Shown: piece by piece, positions 47,652 through 55,822 of the stretch | Numbering within the stretch: the stretch's first letter is position 1 | Layout: every line of letters begins with the position of its first letter | Source: Kluyvera intermedia | GTDB taxonomy: Bacteria > Pseudomonadota > Gammaproteobacteria > Enterobacterales > Enterobacteriaceae | Assembly: GCF_034424175.1 (NCBI RefSeq) | Contig: NZ_CP139986.1 | Span: 1,302,001-1,366,000, forward strand | DNA: 64,000 nt | Reading direction: 5' to 3' | The notes under the pieces: model-generated | What the model saw: only the letters and a program-made list of their open reading frames with translations | What the model was told of the DNA's origin: nothing | The model's database searches: none | Translations under genes and position numbers: made by a program

Positions 47652-47840
47652 AGTGGCTCATTCACCTCCTTATGTCAGCCCCTTCGGGACGTGCTACATA
47701 AACTTCGAATGACGCACAACAAGGTGCCTGCCGTCCAGCAAATGATAATAGCGCTGCTTTATCAACCATCGGGCGAAACGTTGAGTTAGGCACCGCCTTA
47801 TTCCGGCACAAAGCCGGGCTTATGCCCGGCTTTGTGCTTT
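47652..47840 (+). ncRNA. glmY: Small RNA GlmY
   Basis: GlmY titrates the adaptor RapZ, sparing the sRNA GlmZ from RNase E; GlmZ then activates glmS translation, which makes glucosamine-6-phosphate. The sequence starts AGTGGCTCATTCACC and contains the conserved TATGTCAGCCCCTTCGGGAC and GGTGCCTGCCGTCCAGCAAA, as in E. coli GlmY. It ends in a 14-bp perfect stem (47806-47819 with 47824-47837) with only a short T run. The position between purL and qseE is the E. coli one. Confidence 0.93.
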
Positions 47841-47905
47841 CTGACCTTTCCCTCGTTAAGATCCTCAGTTAGCATTCCAGTACGTTGCTTTATTGAGACA
47901 CCCCT

Positions 47906-49342
47906 TTGAAACGCCTCTCTCTTTTCCCACGATCGCTACGGCAACTGGTCACGCTGGCGTTCCTGCTGATCCTGTTACCACTGTTAGTGCTGGCCTGGCA
48001 GGCATGGCAGAGCCTGAACATCCTCAGCGCGCAGGCAGAACAGACCAACCGCACCACGCTTATCGACTCACGCCGCAGCGAAGCGATGGCCAGCGTTGCG
48101 CTGGATATGGAACGCAGCTACCGACAGTACTGTGTCCTCGACGATCCGACGTTGGCGAAGGTGTATCAAACGCAACGCAAGCGCTATGGCGAGATGCTGG
48201 AAGCGCACGCTGGTGTGCTGCCAGATGACGCGCTGTATCAGCGATTACGGCAAAATTTGCAGGAACTGGCGGAGCTTGATTGCACCAACAGCGGCCCGCA
48301 AAAAGCGGCAGCGGAAAATCTGGCAGCGTTCTCCACCGCGAACGGTGAACTGGTGCAGGCCACGCGCACCGTGGTCTTTTCACGTGGACAACAGCTTCAG
48401 CAGGCGATTGCCGAGCGTGGTCAATTCTTTGGCTGGCAGGCGCTGGTGTTGTTCCTGGTCAGCCTCGTAATGATGTTACTGTTTACCCGCATGATTATCG
48501 GCCCGGTGAAGGGCATTGAACGCATGATTAATCGTCTGGGAGAAGGGCAAACGCTTGAGGGCGAGATTATGTTCAGGGGCCCGCGTGAACTGCGTTCGGT
48601 GGGGCGGCGTATCGTCTGGCTCAGTGAACGACTGTCATGGCTGGAATCCCAGCGCCACCAGTTCTTGCGCCATCTCTCTCATGAATTGAAAACACCGCTT
48701 GCCAGCATGCGCGAAGGCACCGAACTGCTTGCAGATCAGGTGGTTGGACCGCTCAATGCGGAACAAAAAGAGGTGGTCGCGATCCTTGATAGCAGTAGTC
48801 GCAATCTGCAAACCCTGATTGAACAGCTACTGGACTACAACCGTAAATTGAGCGAAACCGCCATCCGAATGGAGCCGGTGACGTTAGCGCCGCTGGTAGA
48901 TATGGTGGTTTCTGCGCACAGCCTACCCGCACGGGCTAAAATGATGCACACGCAGGTAGATTTACAGGCACCTGCTTGCCTGGCGGAACCGACGCTACTG
49001 ATGAATGCACTGGATAATCTTTATTCGAATGCGGTGCACTATGGCACTGAATCCGGTAACATTTATCTTCGTAGCGCCCGGGAAGGCACCACCGTGTCGA
49101 TTGAAGTTATCAATACCGGAACCGCCATCCCGGACGCAGAAAAATTAATGATTTTTGAGCCTTTTTATCAGGGTAGCCATCAACGCAAAGGTGCGGTGAA
49201 GGGGAGCGGCCTTGGGCTAAGTCTGGCGCGTGACTCTGTGCGCAAAATGCACGGCGAGCTAGTGCTTCTCGATACATCGGACGGCAACGTCTGTTTTCGC
49301 ATCGAACTCCCAGCCCCTGTGCTCGAAAAAAACATCACATGA
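47906..49342 (+). CDS. qseE: Sensor histidine kinase QseE (GlrK)
   Basis: QseE is the membrane sensor of the QseE/QseF (GlrK/GlrR) system. The 478-residue protein has two membrane helices (about 13-35 and 172-193) around a periplasmic domain, a HAMP linker, the HisKA box HLSHELKTPLASMREG and the HATPase_c motifs NLYSNAVHYG and GSGLGLSLA. The start is TTG at 47906 (MKRLSLFPRS). It overlaps qseG by four bases (ATGA). Confidence 0.95.
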   Translation: MKRLSLFPRSLRQLVTLAFLLILLPLLVLAWQAWQSLNILSAQAEQTNRTTLIDSRRSEAMASVALDMERSYRQYCVLDDPTLAKVYQTQRKRYGEMLEAHAGVLPDDALYQRLRQNLQELAELDCTNSGPQKAAAENLAAFSTANGELVQATRTVVFSRGQQLQQAIAERGQFFGWQALVLFLVSLVMMLLFTRMIIGPVKGIERMINRLGEGQTLEGEIMFRGPRELRSVGRRIVWLSERLSWLESQRHQFLRHLSHELKTPLASMREGTELLADQVVGPLNAEQKEVVAILDSSSRNLQTLIEQLLDYNRKLSETAIRMEPVTLAPLVDMVVSAHSLPARAKMMHTQVDLQAPACLAEPTLLMNALDNLYSNAVHYGTESGNIYLRSAREGTTVSIEVINTGTAIPDAEKLMIFEPFYQGSHQRKGAVKGSGLGLSLARDSVRKMHGELVLLDTSDGNVCFRIELPAPVLEKNIT

Positions 49343-50058
49343 ATCAATATCGAGTGACTATGCGGCAACTTTTAGCACGAACTGGTCTGCAACAGCGGCC
49401 GTGGCGTAGCGGGTTATTTGGCCTCGCCTGCCTGGTGCTGTCCGGCTGCAACACCACGTCGACGCCACACAATGCCGATTCCGGTGCTGGCGAAAATGAA
49501 CCTCACCAGCAGGTGGCCGATTATTTGTCGACCGACTGTGACGATATCTGGTCGTTCGGTGGTGACGCCGCCGAAAATAATCCGCTCTACTGGCTACGAG
49601 GCATGGATTGTGGTGATCGCCTTGCCGCCGCCGAGGCCCGCGCCAGAGCCAATCAGTTGACGACTGCAACCTGGCAACAAGCTTTTAAGCGCGGCATTCT
49701 GCTGGCAAACGCTAAGATCACCCCCGGTGAACGGCGGCGGATGGTCAATGATATCGATGCGCTCAGCGCGCAAATTCCTGTGCGTATTCGTCCACTCTAC
49801 CAGGTCTGGCGCGATGCTCAAGGGCTGCAACTTTCGCTGGCTGAAGAGCGGCAGCGCTATACGAAATTACAGGAAAGCAACGACACGCAACTCGATGCGC
49901 TGCGCTTGCAACAGCAAGAGTTACAGACTGAGTTGGATCTGACCACCCGCAAACTGCAAAATCTGACGGACATTGAACGTCAGCTCTCCAGTCGTAAACC
50001 GGGGGCGGATATGTCCCACGGCGGCGCATCTGACGAGGATAAACATGACGAACCGTAA
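49339..50058 (+). CDS. qseG: Two-component system outer-membrane lipoprotein QseG (YfhG)
   Basis: QseG is a lipoprotein encoded between the kinase and the regulator; in E. coli it interacts with QseE. A signal peptide ends in the lipobox LVLSGC. The region YLSTDCDDIWSFGG and the C-terminal coiled coil (about 160-215) match the family. The start is uncertain: the ATG at 49339 overlaps qseE, while ATG at 49360 (MRQLLARTGLQ) gives a more usual signal length. The 3' end overlaps qseF by 14 bases. Confidence 0.88.
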   Translation: MNQYRVTMRQLLARTGLQQRPWRSGLFGLACLVLSGCNTTSTPHNADSGAGENEPHQQVADYLSTDCDDIWSFGGDAAENNPLYWLRGMDCGDRLAAAEARARANQLTTATWQQAFKRGILLANAKITPGERRRMVNDIDALSAQIPVRIRPLYQVWRDAQGLQLSLAEERQRYTKLQESNDTQLDALRLQQQELQTELDLTTRKLQNLTDIERQLSSRKPGADMSHGGASDEDKHDEP

Positions 50059-51382
50059 ACCCGCACACCTGCTGCTGGTGGATGACGATCCCGGCTTGTT
50101 AAAACTGCTGGGAATGCGCCTTTCAAGCGAAGGCTACCGCGTGGTGACGGCGGAAAGCGGTCAACAGGGACTTCGGGTGCTGGCGAAAGAGCGCATCGAT
50201 CTGGTGATTAGCGACCTGCGCATGGATGAGATGGACGGTCTGCAGTTATTCAGCGAAATCCAGAAAGTGCAGCCGGGTATGCCGGTTATCATCCTCACCG
50301 CCCACGGCTCTATTCCTGACGCGGTCGCTGCTACCCAGCAGGGCGTATTCAGCTTCCTGACCAAACCGGTCGATAAAGACGCGCTGTATAAAGCGATTGA
50401 TGAAGCGTTAGAACGCTCTTCTCCGGCGATGGATGAACAGTGGCGCGAGGCGATTGTTACCCGCAGCCCGTTGATGCTACGGTTGCTGGAGCAAGCGCAG
50501 ATGGTAGCGCAGTCTGACGTTAGCGTGTTGATAAACGGCCAGAGCGGCACTGGCAAAGAGATTCTGGCGCAGGCCATCCACAACGCCAGTCCGCGCCATG
50601 CGAAGCCGTTTGTCGCCATTAACTGCGGCGCTTTGCCGGAACAATTGCTGGAGTCGGAACTGTTTGGCCATGCCCGCGGAGCGTTTACCGGCGCGGTAAG
50701 CCAGCGCGAAGGGCTATTTCAGGCTGCGGAAGGCGGTACGCTATTTCTCGATGAAATTGGTGATATGCCCGCGCCGTTGCAGGTGAAACTGCTGCGTGTT
50801 TTGCAGGAACGTAAAGTCCGTCCGTTGGGCAGTAACAAAGATTTAGACATTAATGTTCGAATTGTCTCCGCCACTCACCGCGACTTGCCTAAAGCTATGG
50901 CGCGGGGCGAGTTTCGCGAAGATCTCTTTTACCGTCTGAACGTGGTTAATCTGAAGATCCCAACCCTTGCCGAACGTACAGAGGATATTCCGCTGCTGGC
51001 GAACTATCTGCTGCGCCAGGCGGCCGATCGCCACAAGCCTTTTGTTCGCGCGTTTTCCACAGATGCTATGAAACGGCTGATGGCGGCTAACTGGCCAGGC
51101 AACGTGCGCCAGCTGGTTAACGTTATCGAACAATGCGTTGCGCTAACCTCCTCACCGGTCATCAGCGATGCGCTGGTCGAGCAGGCGCTGGAAGGGGAGA
51201 ATACGGCACTTCCGACCTTCGTCGAGGCGCGTAATCAGTTTGAGCTCAACTATTTACGCAAGCTGCTGCAAATCACCAAAGGCAACGTTACCCATGCCGC
51301 CAGAATGGCCGGACGCAACCGCACCGAGTTCTATAAATTACTCTCGCGCCATGAACTGGATGCTAACGATTTTAAAGAGTAG
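50045..51382 (+). CDS. qseF: Sigma-54-dependent response regulator QseF (GlrR)
   Basis: QseF activates glmY from its sigma-54 promoter. The 445 residues comprise a receiver domain with phospho-acceptor Asp57 (LVISDLRMDEMDG), an AAA+ domain with Walker A GQSGTGKE and the sigma-54 contact motif GAFTGA, and a C-terminal Fis-type helix-turn-helix (GNVTHAARMAGRNRTEFYKLL). The conserved start MTNRKPAHLLLVDDDPG is at 50045, inside the end of qseG. All three glmY control sites lie upstream in this window. Confidence 0.96.
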   Translation: MTNRKPAHLLLVDDDPGLLKLLGMRLSSEGYRVVTAESGQQGLRVLAKERIDLVISDLRMDEMDGLQLFSEIQKVQPGMPVIILTAHGSIPDAVAATQQGVFSFLTKPVDKDALYKAIDEALERSSPAMDEQWREAIVTRSPLMLRLLEQAQMVAQSDVSVLINGQSGTGKEILAQAIHNASPRHAKPFVAINCGALPEQLLESELFGHARGAFTGAVSQREGLFQAAEGGTLFLDEIGDMPAPLQVKLLRVLQERKVRPLGSNKDLDINVRIVSATHRDLPKAMARGEFREDLFYRLNVVNLKIPTLAERTEDIPLLANYLLRQAADRHKPFVRAFSTDAMKRLMAANWPGNVRQLVNVIEQCVALTSSPVISDALVEQALEGENTALPTFVEARNQFELNYLRKLLQITKGNVTHAARMAGRNRTEFYKLLSRHELDANDFKE

Positions 51383-51450
51383 CACCGTACATACGACTGA
51401 TTTATGATACGGTGAGCAACCGGTTACGCGAAAAAAACGACAGGAACACC

Positions 51451-51789
51451 ATGAAAAAAATTGATGCGATTATTAAACCCTTCAAACTTGATGACGTACG
51501 TGAAGCGCTGGCGGAAGTTGGCATTACCGGGATGACGGTAACGGAAGTGAAAGGCTTTGGTCGTCAGAAAGGTCACACCGAACTTTACCGTGGCGCGGAG
51601 TACATGGTCGACTTTCTGCCGAAGGTGAAAATTGAAATCGTGGTGACCGACGATATCGTCGATACCTGTGTCGATACCATTATCCGCACTGCGCAGACCG
51701 GTAAAATCGGTGATGGCAAAATATTTGTCTTCGACGTGGCGCGCGTAGTACGTATCCGTACCGGTGAAGAAGACGACGCGGCTATCTAA
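51451..51789 (+). CDS. glnB: Nitrogen regulatory protein P-II (GlnB)
   Basis: GlnB senses 2-oxoglutarate and ATP/ADP and controls NtrB and GlnE (adenylyltransferase). The 112 residues equal E. coli GlnB. The T-loop GHTELYRGAEYMVDFLPK contains Tyr51, the site of uridylylation by GlnD; the C-terminal GKIGDGKIFV is conserved. The start is ATG at 51451. It is followed by a REP element. Confidence 0.98.
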   Translation: MKKIDAIIKPFKLDDVREALAEVGITGMTVTEVKGFGRQKGHTELYRGAEYMVDFLPKVKIEIVVTDDIVDTCVDTIIRTAQTGKIGDGKIFVFDVARVVRIRTGEEDDAAI

Positions 51790-51806
51790 TCCGCGTCGCG
51801 CGTGTG

Positions 51807-51838
51807 TAGGCCGGATAAGCGTAGCGCCATCCGGCATC
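51807..51838. repeat. REP element between glnB and hmp
   Basis: GTAGGCCGGATAAGCGTAGC followed by GCCATCCGGCAT is the classical E. coli/Salmonella REP palindrome. It differs in sequence from the CGGCGCTGCGCTTGG family found elsewhere in the window. Confidence 0.9.
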
Positions 51839-51842
51839 ACCA

Positions 51843-53033
51843 TTACAGGACTTTATGCGGGCCAAAACACTCGTAATGAATGTTCTCGTTCTTCACCCCT
51901 AATCCCACCAGCTGTTTTGCCGCAAACTGCATAAAACCGACCGGACCGCACAGATAGAACTGCATCGCCGGGTCGCTGATTGCCCCTTCCACTCGATTCA
52001 AATCCATCAGACCCGTGCTATCGAACGCGCCTTTTTCCTGATCGGTTGTGGTCGGTTCACGATACCAAGTGTGCGCGGTAAAGTTCGGCAGTGAACGACC
52101 CAGCTCGCTGACTTCGTCAGCAAAAGCATGCACATCGCCATTTTCTGCCGCGTGGAACCAGTTAACCTGCGCGCTATGGTTGTTTTTCGCCAGCGTATCA
52201 AGCATCGCCAGCATTGGCGTCTGGCCGACACCGGCGGAAATCAGCGACACTGGAGTATCGGTTGCCACATCCATAAAGAAATCACCGGCAGGCGCCGCCA
52301 GATGAACGGTATCGCCTTCGCTGGCATGGTTGTGCAACCAGCTAGACACCTGGCCGCCATCTTCACGTTTCACCGCAATCCGGTAGCCTTTGCTATCTGG
52401 AGTACGGGTCAGTGAGTACTGACGAATTTCCTGGAATTCAAAATCCTCAGGTTTCAGCCAGACGGCCAGATATTGTCCAGGACGATAGTCGGCAACCGGC
52501 TGACCGTCGACCGGCTCCATCTCGAAGCTGGTAATAAGCGCGCTACGTGGCGTTTTCTTCACTATACGGAACGCCCGGGTGCCTTCCCAACCACCTGTTT
52601 TGTTCGCACTTTCCTGGTAGATCTGCGCTTCACGGTTAATGAATACGCCTGCCAGTACACCGTAAGCTTTGCCCCATGCATCCAGCACTTCCTGGCCCGG
52701 GCTGAACATTTCATCCAGCGTTGCCAGCAGGTGCCCGCCTACGATGTCGTATTGCTCGGGTTTAATCTGGAAGCTAGTGTGCTTCTGGGCAATTTTTTCA
52801 ACCGCAGGCAGCAGGGCAGCCAGATTATCAATATTGCTGGCGTAAGCGGCAATCGCGTTGAACAGCGCTTCACGTTGGTCGCCGTTGCGTTGGTTGCTCA
52901 TATTGAAAATCTCTTTCAGTTCCGGATTATGGGCAAACATCCGGTCATAAAAGTGGGCGGTCAGTTTTGGGCCGGTTTCAACCAATAGAGGGATAGTGGC
53001 TTTTACGGTAGCGATGGTTTGAGCGTCTAACAT
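51843..53033 (-). CDS. hmp: Flavohaemoglobin Hmp (nitric oxide dioxygenase)
   Basis: Hmp oxidises nitric oxide to nitrate using oxygen and NAD(P)H. The 396 residues equal E. coli Hmp. A globin domain (about 1-140) with proximal His85 is followed by an FAD-binding reductase domain (about 150-255, RQYSLT) and an NAD(P)-binding domain with LISAGVGQTPMLAML and YLCGP. The start MLDAQTIATVK is at 53033; three more codons upstream are not conserved. It is divergent from glyA. Confidence 0.97.
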   Translation of the reverse strand: MLDAQTIATVKATIPLLVETGPKLTAHFYDRMFAHNPELKEIFNMSNQRNGDQREALFNAIAAYASNIDNLAALLPAVEKIAQKHTSFQIKPEQYDIVGGHLLATLDEMFSPGQEVLDAWGKAYGVLAGVFINREAQIYQESANKTGGWEGTRAFRIVKKTPRSALITSFEMEPVDGQPVADYRPGQYLAVWLKPEDFEFQEIRQYSLTRTPDSKGYRIAVKREDGGQVSSWLHNHASEGDTVHLAAPAGDFFMDVATDTPVSLISAGVGQTPMLAMLDTLAKNNHSAQVNWFHAAENGDVHAFADEVSELGRSLPNFTAHTWYREPTTTDQEKGAFDSTGLMDLNRVEGAISDPAMQFYLCGPVGFMQFAAKQLVGLGVKNENIHYECFGPHKVL

Positions 53034-53058
53034 AGCAGGCATCCTTGAATGTTATTTA

Positions 53059-53081
53059 TTGTTGCATGTTAAATGCATCTT
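53059..53081 (-). promoter_or_regulatory. NsrR-like site upstream of hmp
   Basis: On the minus strand AAGATGCATTTAAC followed by ATGCAAC matches the NsrR consensus (AAGATGCATTT-N-AAATACATCTT) well in its left half and partly in its right half. It is 26 bases upstream of the hmp start. In E. coli NsrR represses hmp until nitric oxide damages its Fe-S cluster. Confidence 0.75.
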
Positions 53082-53224
53082 ATAAAAATACCCCTGCTTT
53101 GTAAATGGTTCTTTGTAATATTGCATTAATGCGGTTACAACATGAATTATTCACATCACAATCTTGAAAAGAAATCCGTTTCCCTGTCGAAGGTCTTTAT
53201 TCCTCAACCCCTTGTGTAGCTTGA

Positions 53225-53287
53225 AGGTAAACGTTTGCGTAATTTCGCTTGTCAAGACCTGTTATCACACAACTAATCAGTTATACT
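53225..53287 (+). promoter_or_regulatory. glyA promoter region with PurR-like box
   Basis: AGGTAAACGTTTGCGT (53225-53240) contains the PurR core AAACGTTTGCGT. A -10 box TATACT (53282-53287) has a weak -35 CTGTTA (53259-53264) 17 bases upstream. The box is about 50 bases upstream of the likely start site. E. coli glyA is also activated by MetR; I did not find a clear MetR palindrome. Confidence 0.7.
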
Positions 53288-53358
53288 GTTCGCCGTTGTC
53301 CCACAGGACTGCCTTTTTCAGGTCAAAATTTTATTGTTAGCTGAGTCAGGAGATGCGG

Positions 53359-54612
53359 ATGTTAAAGCGTGAAATGAACATTGCCGATTATGATGCCGAG
53401 TTGTGGCAGGCTATGGAGCAAGAAAAAGTACGTCAGGAAGAGCACATTGAACTGATCGCCTCCGAGAACTATACCAGCCCGCGCGTCATGCAGGCGCAGG
53501 GATCTCAGCTGACCAACAAGTATGCTGAAGGTTACCCAGGCAAGCGCTACTACGGTGGCTGCGAATACGTTGATATCGTTGAGCAACTGGCCATCGACCG
53601 TGCTAAAGAACTGTTTGGCGCAGACTACGCTAACGTGCAGCCGCACTCCGGTTCTCAGGCTAACTTCGCGGTCTACACCGCGCTGCTGCAGCCAGGCGAT
53701 ACCGTTCTGGGTATGAACCTGGCGCAGGGCGGTCACCTGACTCACGGTTCTCCGGTCAACTTCTCCGGCAAACTGTACAACATCGTTCCTTACGGTATTG
53801 ATGAGTCCGGTAAAATTGACTACGAAGACATGGCGAAGCAGGCACAGACTCACAAACCGAAAATGATCATCGGTGGTTTCTCTGCTTACTCCGGTGTGGT
53901 TGACTGGGCAAAAATGCGTGAAATCGCTGACAGCATCGGCGCATACCTGTTCGTTGACATGGCACACGTTGCCGGTCTGATTGCCGCAGGCGTTTACCCG
54001 AACCCGGTTCCACACGCTCACGTCGTGACCACAACCACTCACAAAACCCTGGCGGGTCCACGTGGTGGTCTGATCCTGGCGAAAGACGGTAGCGAAGAGC
54101 TGTATAAAAAACTGAACTCCGCTGTCTTCCCAAGCGCGCAGGGCGGCCCGCTGATGCACGTGATCGCGGCAAAAGCTGTGGCACTGAAAGAAGCGATGGA
54201 ACCTGAGTTCAAGGTTTACCAGCAGCAGGTTGCGAAAAACGCCAAAGCGATGGTCGAAGTCTTCCTGAACCGTGGCTACAAAGTGGTTTCTGGCGGTACT
54301 GAAAACCACCTGTTCTTGCTGGATCTGGTTGATAAAAACCTGACCGGTAAAGAAGCTGATGCGGCGCTGGGCCGTGCAAACATCACCGTGAACAAAAACA
54401 GCGTACCAAACGATCCGAAGAGCCCGTTTGTGACTTCCGGTATCCGTATCGGTTCCCCGGCTGTGACTCGCCGCGGCTTCAAAGAAGCTGAAGTGAAAGA
54501 GCTGGCTGGCTGGATGTGTGACGTGCTGGACAACATCAATGATGAAGCCAACATCGAACGCATCAAAGCAAAAGTGCTGGATATCTGCGCTCGCTTCCCG
54601 GTTTACGCATAA
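53359..54612 (+). CDS. glyA: Serine hydroxymethyltransferase
   Basis: GlyA interconverts serine and glycine with tetrahydrofolate, the main source of one-carbon units. The 417 residues equal E. coli GlyA. The pyridoxal-phosphate lysine lies in VVTTTTHKTLAGPRGG, the glycine-rich substrate region is GGHLTHGSPVNFSG, and the conserved YAEGYPGKRYYGG is present. The start is ATG at 53359 (MLKREMNIADYD) with AGGAGA upstream. A terminator follows. Confidence 0.98.
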   Translation: MLKREMNIADYDAELWQAMEQEKVRQEEHIELIASENYTSPRVMQAQGSQLTNKYAEGYPGKRYYGGCEYVDIVEQLAIDRAKELFGADYANVQPHSGSQANFAVYTALLQPGDTVLGMNLAQGGHLTHGSPVNFSGKLYNIVPYGIDESGKIDYEDMAKQAQTHKPKMIIGGFSAYSGVVDWAKMREIADSIGAYLFVDMAHVAGLIAAGVYPNPVPHAHVVTTTTHKTLAGPRGGLILAKDGSEELYKKLNSAVFPSAQGGPLMHVIAAKAVALKEAMEPEFKVYQQQVAKNAKAMVEVFLNRGYKVVSGGTENHLFLLDLVDKNLTGKEADAALGRANITVNKNSVPNDPKSPFVTSGIRIGSPAVTRRGFKEAEVKELAGWMCDVLDNINDEANIERIKAKVLDICARFPVYA

Positions 54613-54630
54613 GCGCTAACCGTAAGATGC

Positions 54631-54659
54631 AAAAAAGGCCGCGAAAGCGGCCTTTTTTA
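54631..54659 (+). terminator. Rho-independent terminator of glyA
   Basis: The inverted repeat AAAAAAGGCCGC / GCGGCCTTTTTT with a GAAA loop ends in a T run, 19 bases after glyA. Confidence 0.94.
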
Positions 54660-54671
54660 TGCCTGATAAAA

Positions 54672-54741
54672 TGTAGCCCGGGCAAGGCATTTACGCCGCC
54701 CCCGGGGCTGTTCCCGGCGTCGCTGCGCTTGGCCGGGCTAC
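54672..54741. repeat. Mixed REP pair between glyA and yphA
   Basis: GTAGCCCGGGCAAGGC..CGGGG (54673-54707) is the same family as 41456-41491, in opposite orientation. It is followed by CCCGGCGTCGCTGCGCTTGG..CTAC, which differs by one base from the REP arm beside ung. The two form a bracket just after the glyA terminator. Confidence 0.88.
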
Positions 54742-54749
54742 TTTTTGTT

Positions 54750-55172
54750 TTAACGTCTATCCAGTGAAATCCTTCCCGGCCCGACAACCGCTAGCAGTAA
54801 GAATCCGCCTGCAATACTGATGTTCTTATAGAAGTTAATCATATTTGGCATCACCGCATCGCCGGTCATATCCCAGTAATGGTGACCGATAACCGCAGTC
54901 CCCAAGGTGTAGAAAACAAAAATCACCGCCAGCGGACGGGTGAAAAAGCCCAGGATAACCAGAATAACTGCCGGAACCTCCATCACAATCGCAATAATTG
55001 CCGCCAGTGAAGGCATTGGTGCGCCGGTTGCGGCCATATATTGCACCGTGCCATCGAAGTTGAGCATTTTCGGATAGCCGGAGAGGATAAACAGCAGCAC
55101 CAGGGCAATGCGAGCAATCAGCAATATGAGGTCGCGTGATGCCCCGAAATCAAAATAACGAAGTGAGTTCAT
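54750..55172 (-). CDS. yphA: DoxX-family inner-membrane protein YphA
   Basis: YphA is a 140-residue predicted inner-membrane protein of the DoxX family with four membrane helices (about 15-35, 55-78, 82-100 and 115-135). Its function is unknown. The conserved GYPKMLNFDGT and YWDMTGDAVMPNMINFYKN are present. In E. coli K-12 it lies beyond the hca catabolic operon; here it is close to glyA. Confidence 0.9.
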   Translation of the reverse strand: MNSLRYFDFGASRDLILLIARIALVLLFILSGYPKMLNFDGTVQYMAATGAPMPSLAAIIAIVMEVPAVILVILGFFTRPLAVIFVFYTLGTAVIGHHYWDMTGDAVMPNMINFYKNISIAGGFLLLAVVGPGRISLDRR

Positions 55173-55362
55173 GTGAGTGCCATCAGGTAAGTACGTGTGA
55201 TTTAAACGTAATACACAATTTTGCGAATCGCCACATGATGGAATTAAATCAACCTATGGACGGGTCGTGGCTTTGATACCCGGTTATATGAATAATTTTA
55301 ATACCGGTCAGGTGTTTTTTTTTGACTGTTTAACGGCGGCGCATCTACGCGACTAATAACCT

Positions 55363-55388
55363 GAAAAAGGGCGAGATGAAATCGCCCT
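55363..55388 (-). terminator. Rho-independent terminator of the small lipoprotein gene
   Basis: On the minus strand the stem AGGGCGA / TCGCCCT with a 7-base loop is followed by TTTTT, 36 bases after the gene's stop. The rest of 55173-55423 is AT-rich upstream DNA of yphA with no gene. Confidence 0.8.
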
Positions 55389-55423
55389 ACAGGATTTAGT
55401 TGAACTGGCGCAATGTGCGGTGT

Positions 55424-55618
55424 TTAGCGTGGGGCTTTGAGGATCGGATCGCACTTCGCGCTGCTGGCCTGACCGTTTCCGCTGATGGCCGCCTGAATGC
55501 ATTCCTGATAATCCAATGATGAGACGGCTTCATTGTCGCTGTGCGACTGTGGCGCAGGTTGGCTATTGGCGCAGCCTGCCAGAGTCAGAATAACAATTAA
55601 AGGGAATAGAGGTTTCAT
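55424..55618 (-). CDS. Short ChiQ/YbfN-like lipoprotein
   Basis: The 64-residue product has a lipoprotein signal MKPLFPLIVILTLAGC with Cys16 as the modified residue. The mature part includes LDYQECIQAAISGNGQASSAKCDPI, which resembles the C-terminal part of the chitin-utilisation lipoprotein ChiQ (YbfN) of E. coli, a protein of about 108 residues. The function of neither is known to me. The start at 55618 is chosen because the frame upstream (to 55687) lacks a signal peptide. It has its own terminator. Confidence 0.75.
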   Translation of the reverse strand: MKPLFPLIVILTLAGCANSQPAPQSHSDNEAVSSLDYQECIQAAISGNGQASSAKCDPILKAPR

Positions 55619-55723
55619 GCTTCTTCCTGATAAGTGGCGATCCGTTTTGGCAGTGTGCCCTATAGATGAATAATGGGCAGTAACCAATTGTGCCCATGAA
55701 TAGGCCTAGTTGGGACAGGTAAA

Positions 55724-55739
55724 GGTGATGCGCATCACA
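55724..55739 (+). promoter_or_regulatory. CRP-like site upstream of hcaT
   Basis: GGTGA-TGCGCA-TCACA matches nine of ten CRP core bases. It is about 85 bases upstream of the hcaT start and 105 bases upstream of the divergent small lipoprotein gene, so it could serve either. Confidence 0.5.
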
Positions 55740-55822
55740 TTTATCTGTTAAGCAAGAAGGGTAATGCTCATAAGAACATGGTGTGTGTCAGTAAACTATG
55801 GCCTCCAAAACGGGAGGACCCC

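Noticed and set aside
47508..47789. A 93-codon frame between purL and qseE
   Set aside because: It runs over the sigma-54 promoter and the GlmY sRNA; the conserved RNA explains the region better.
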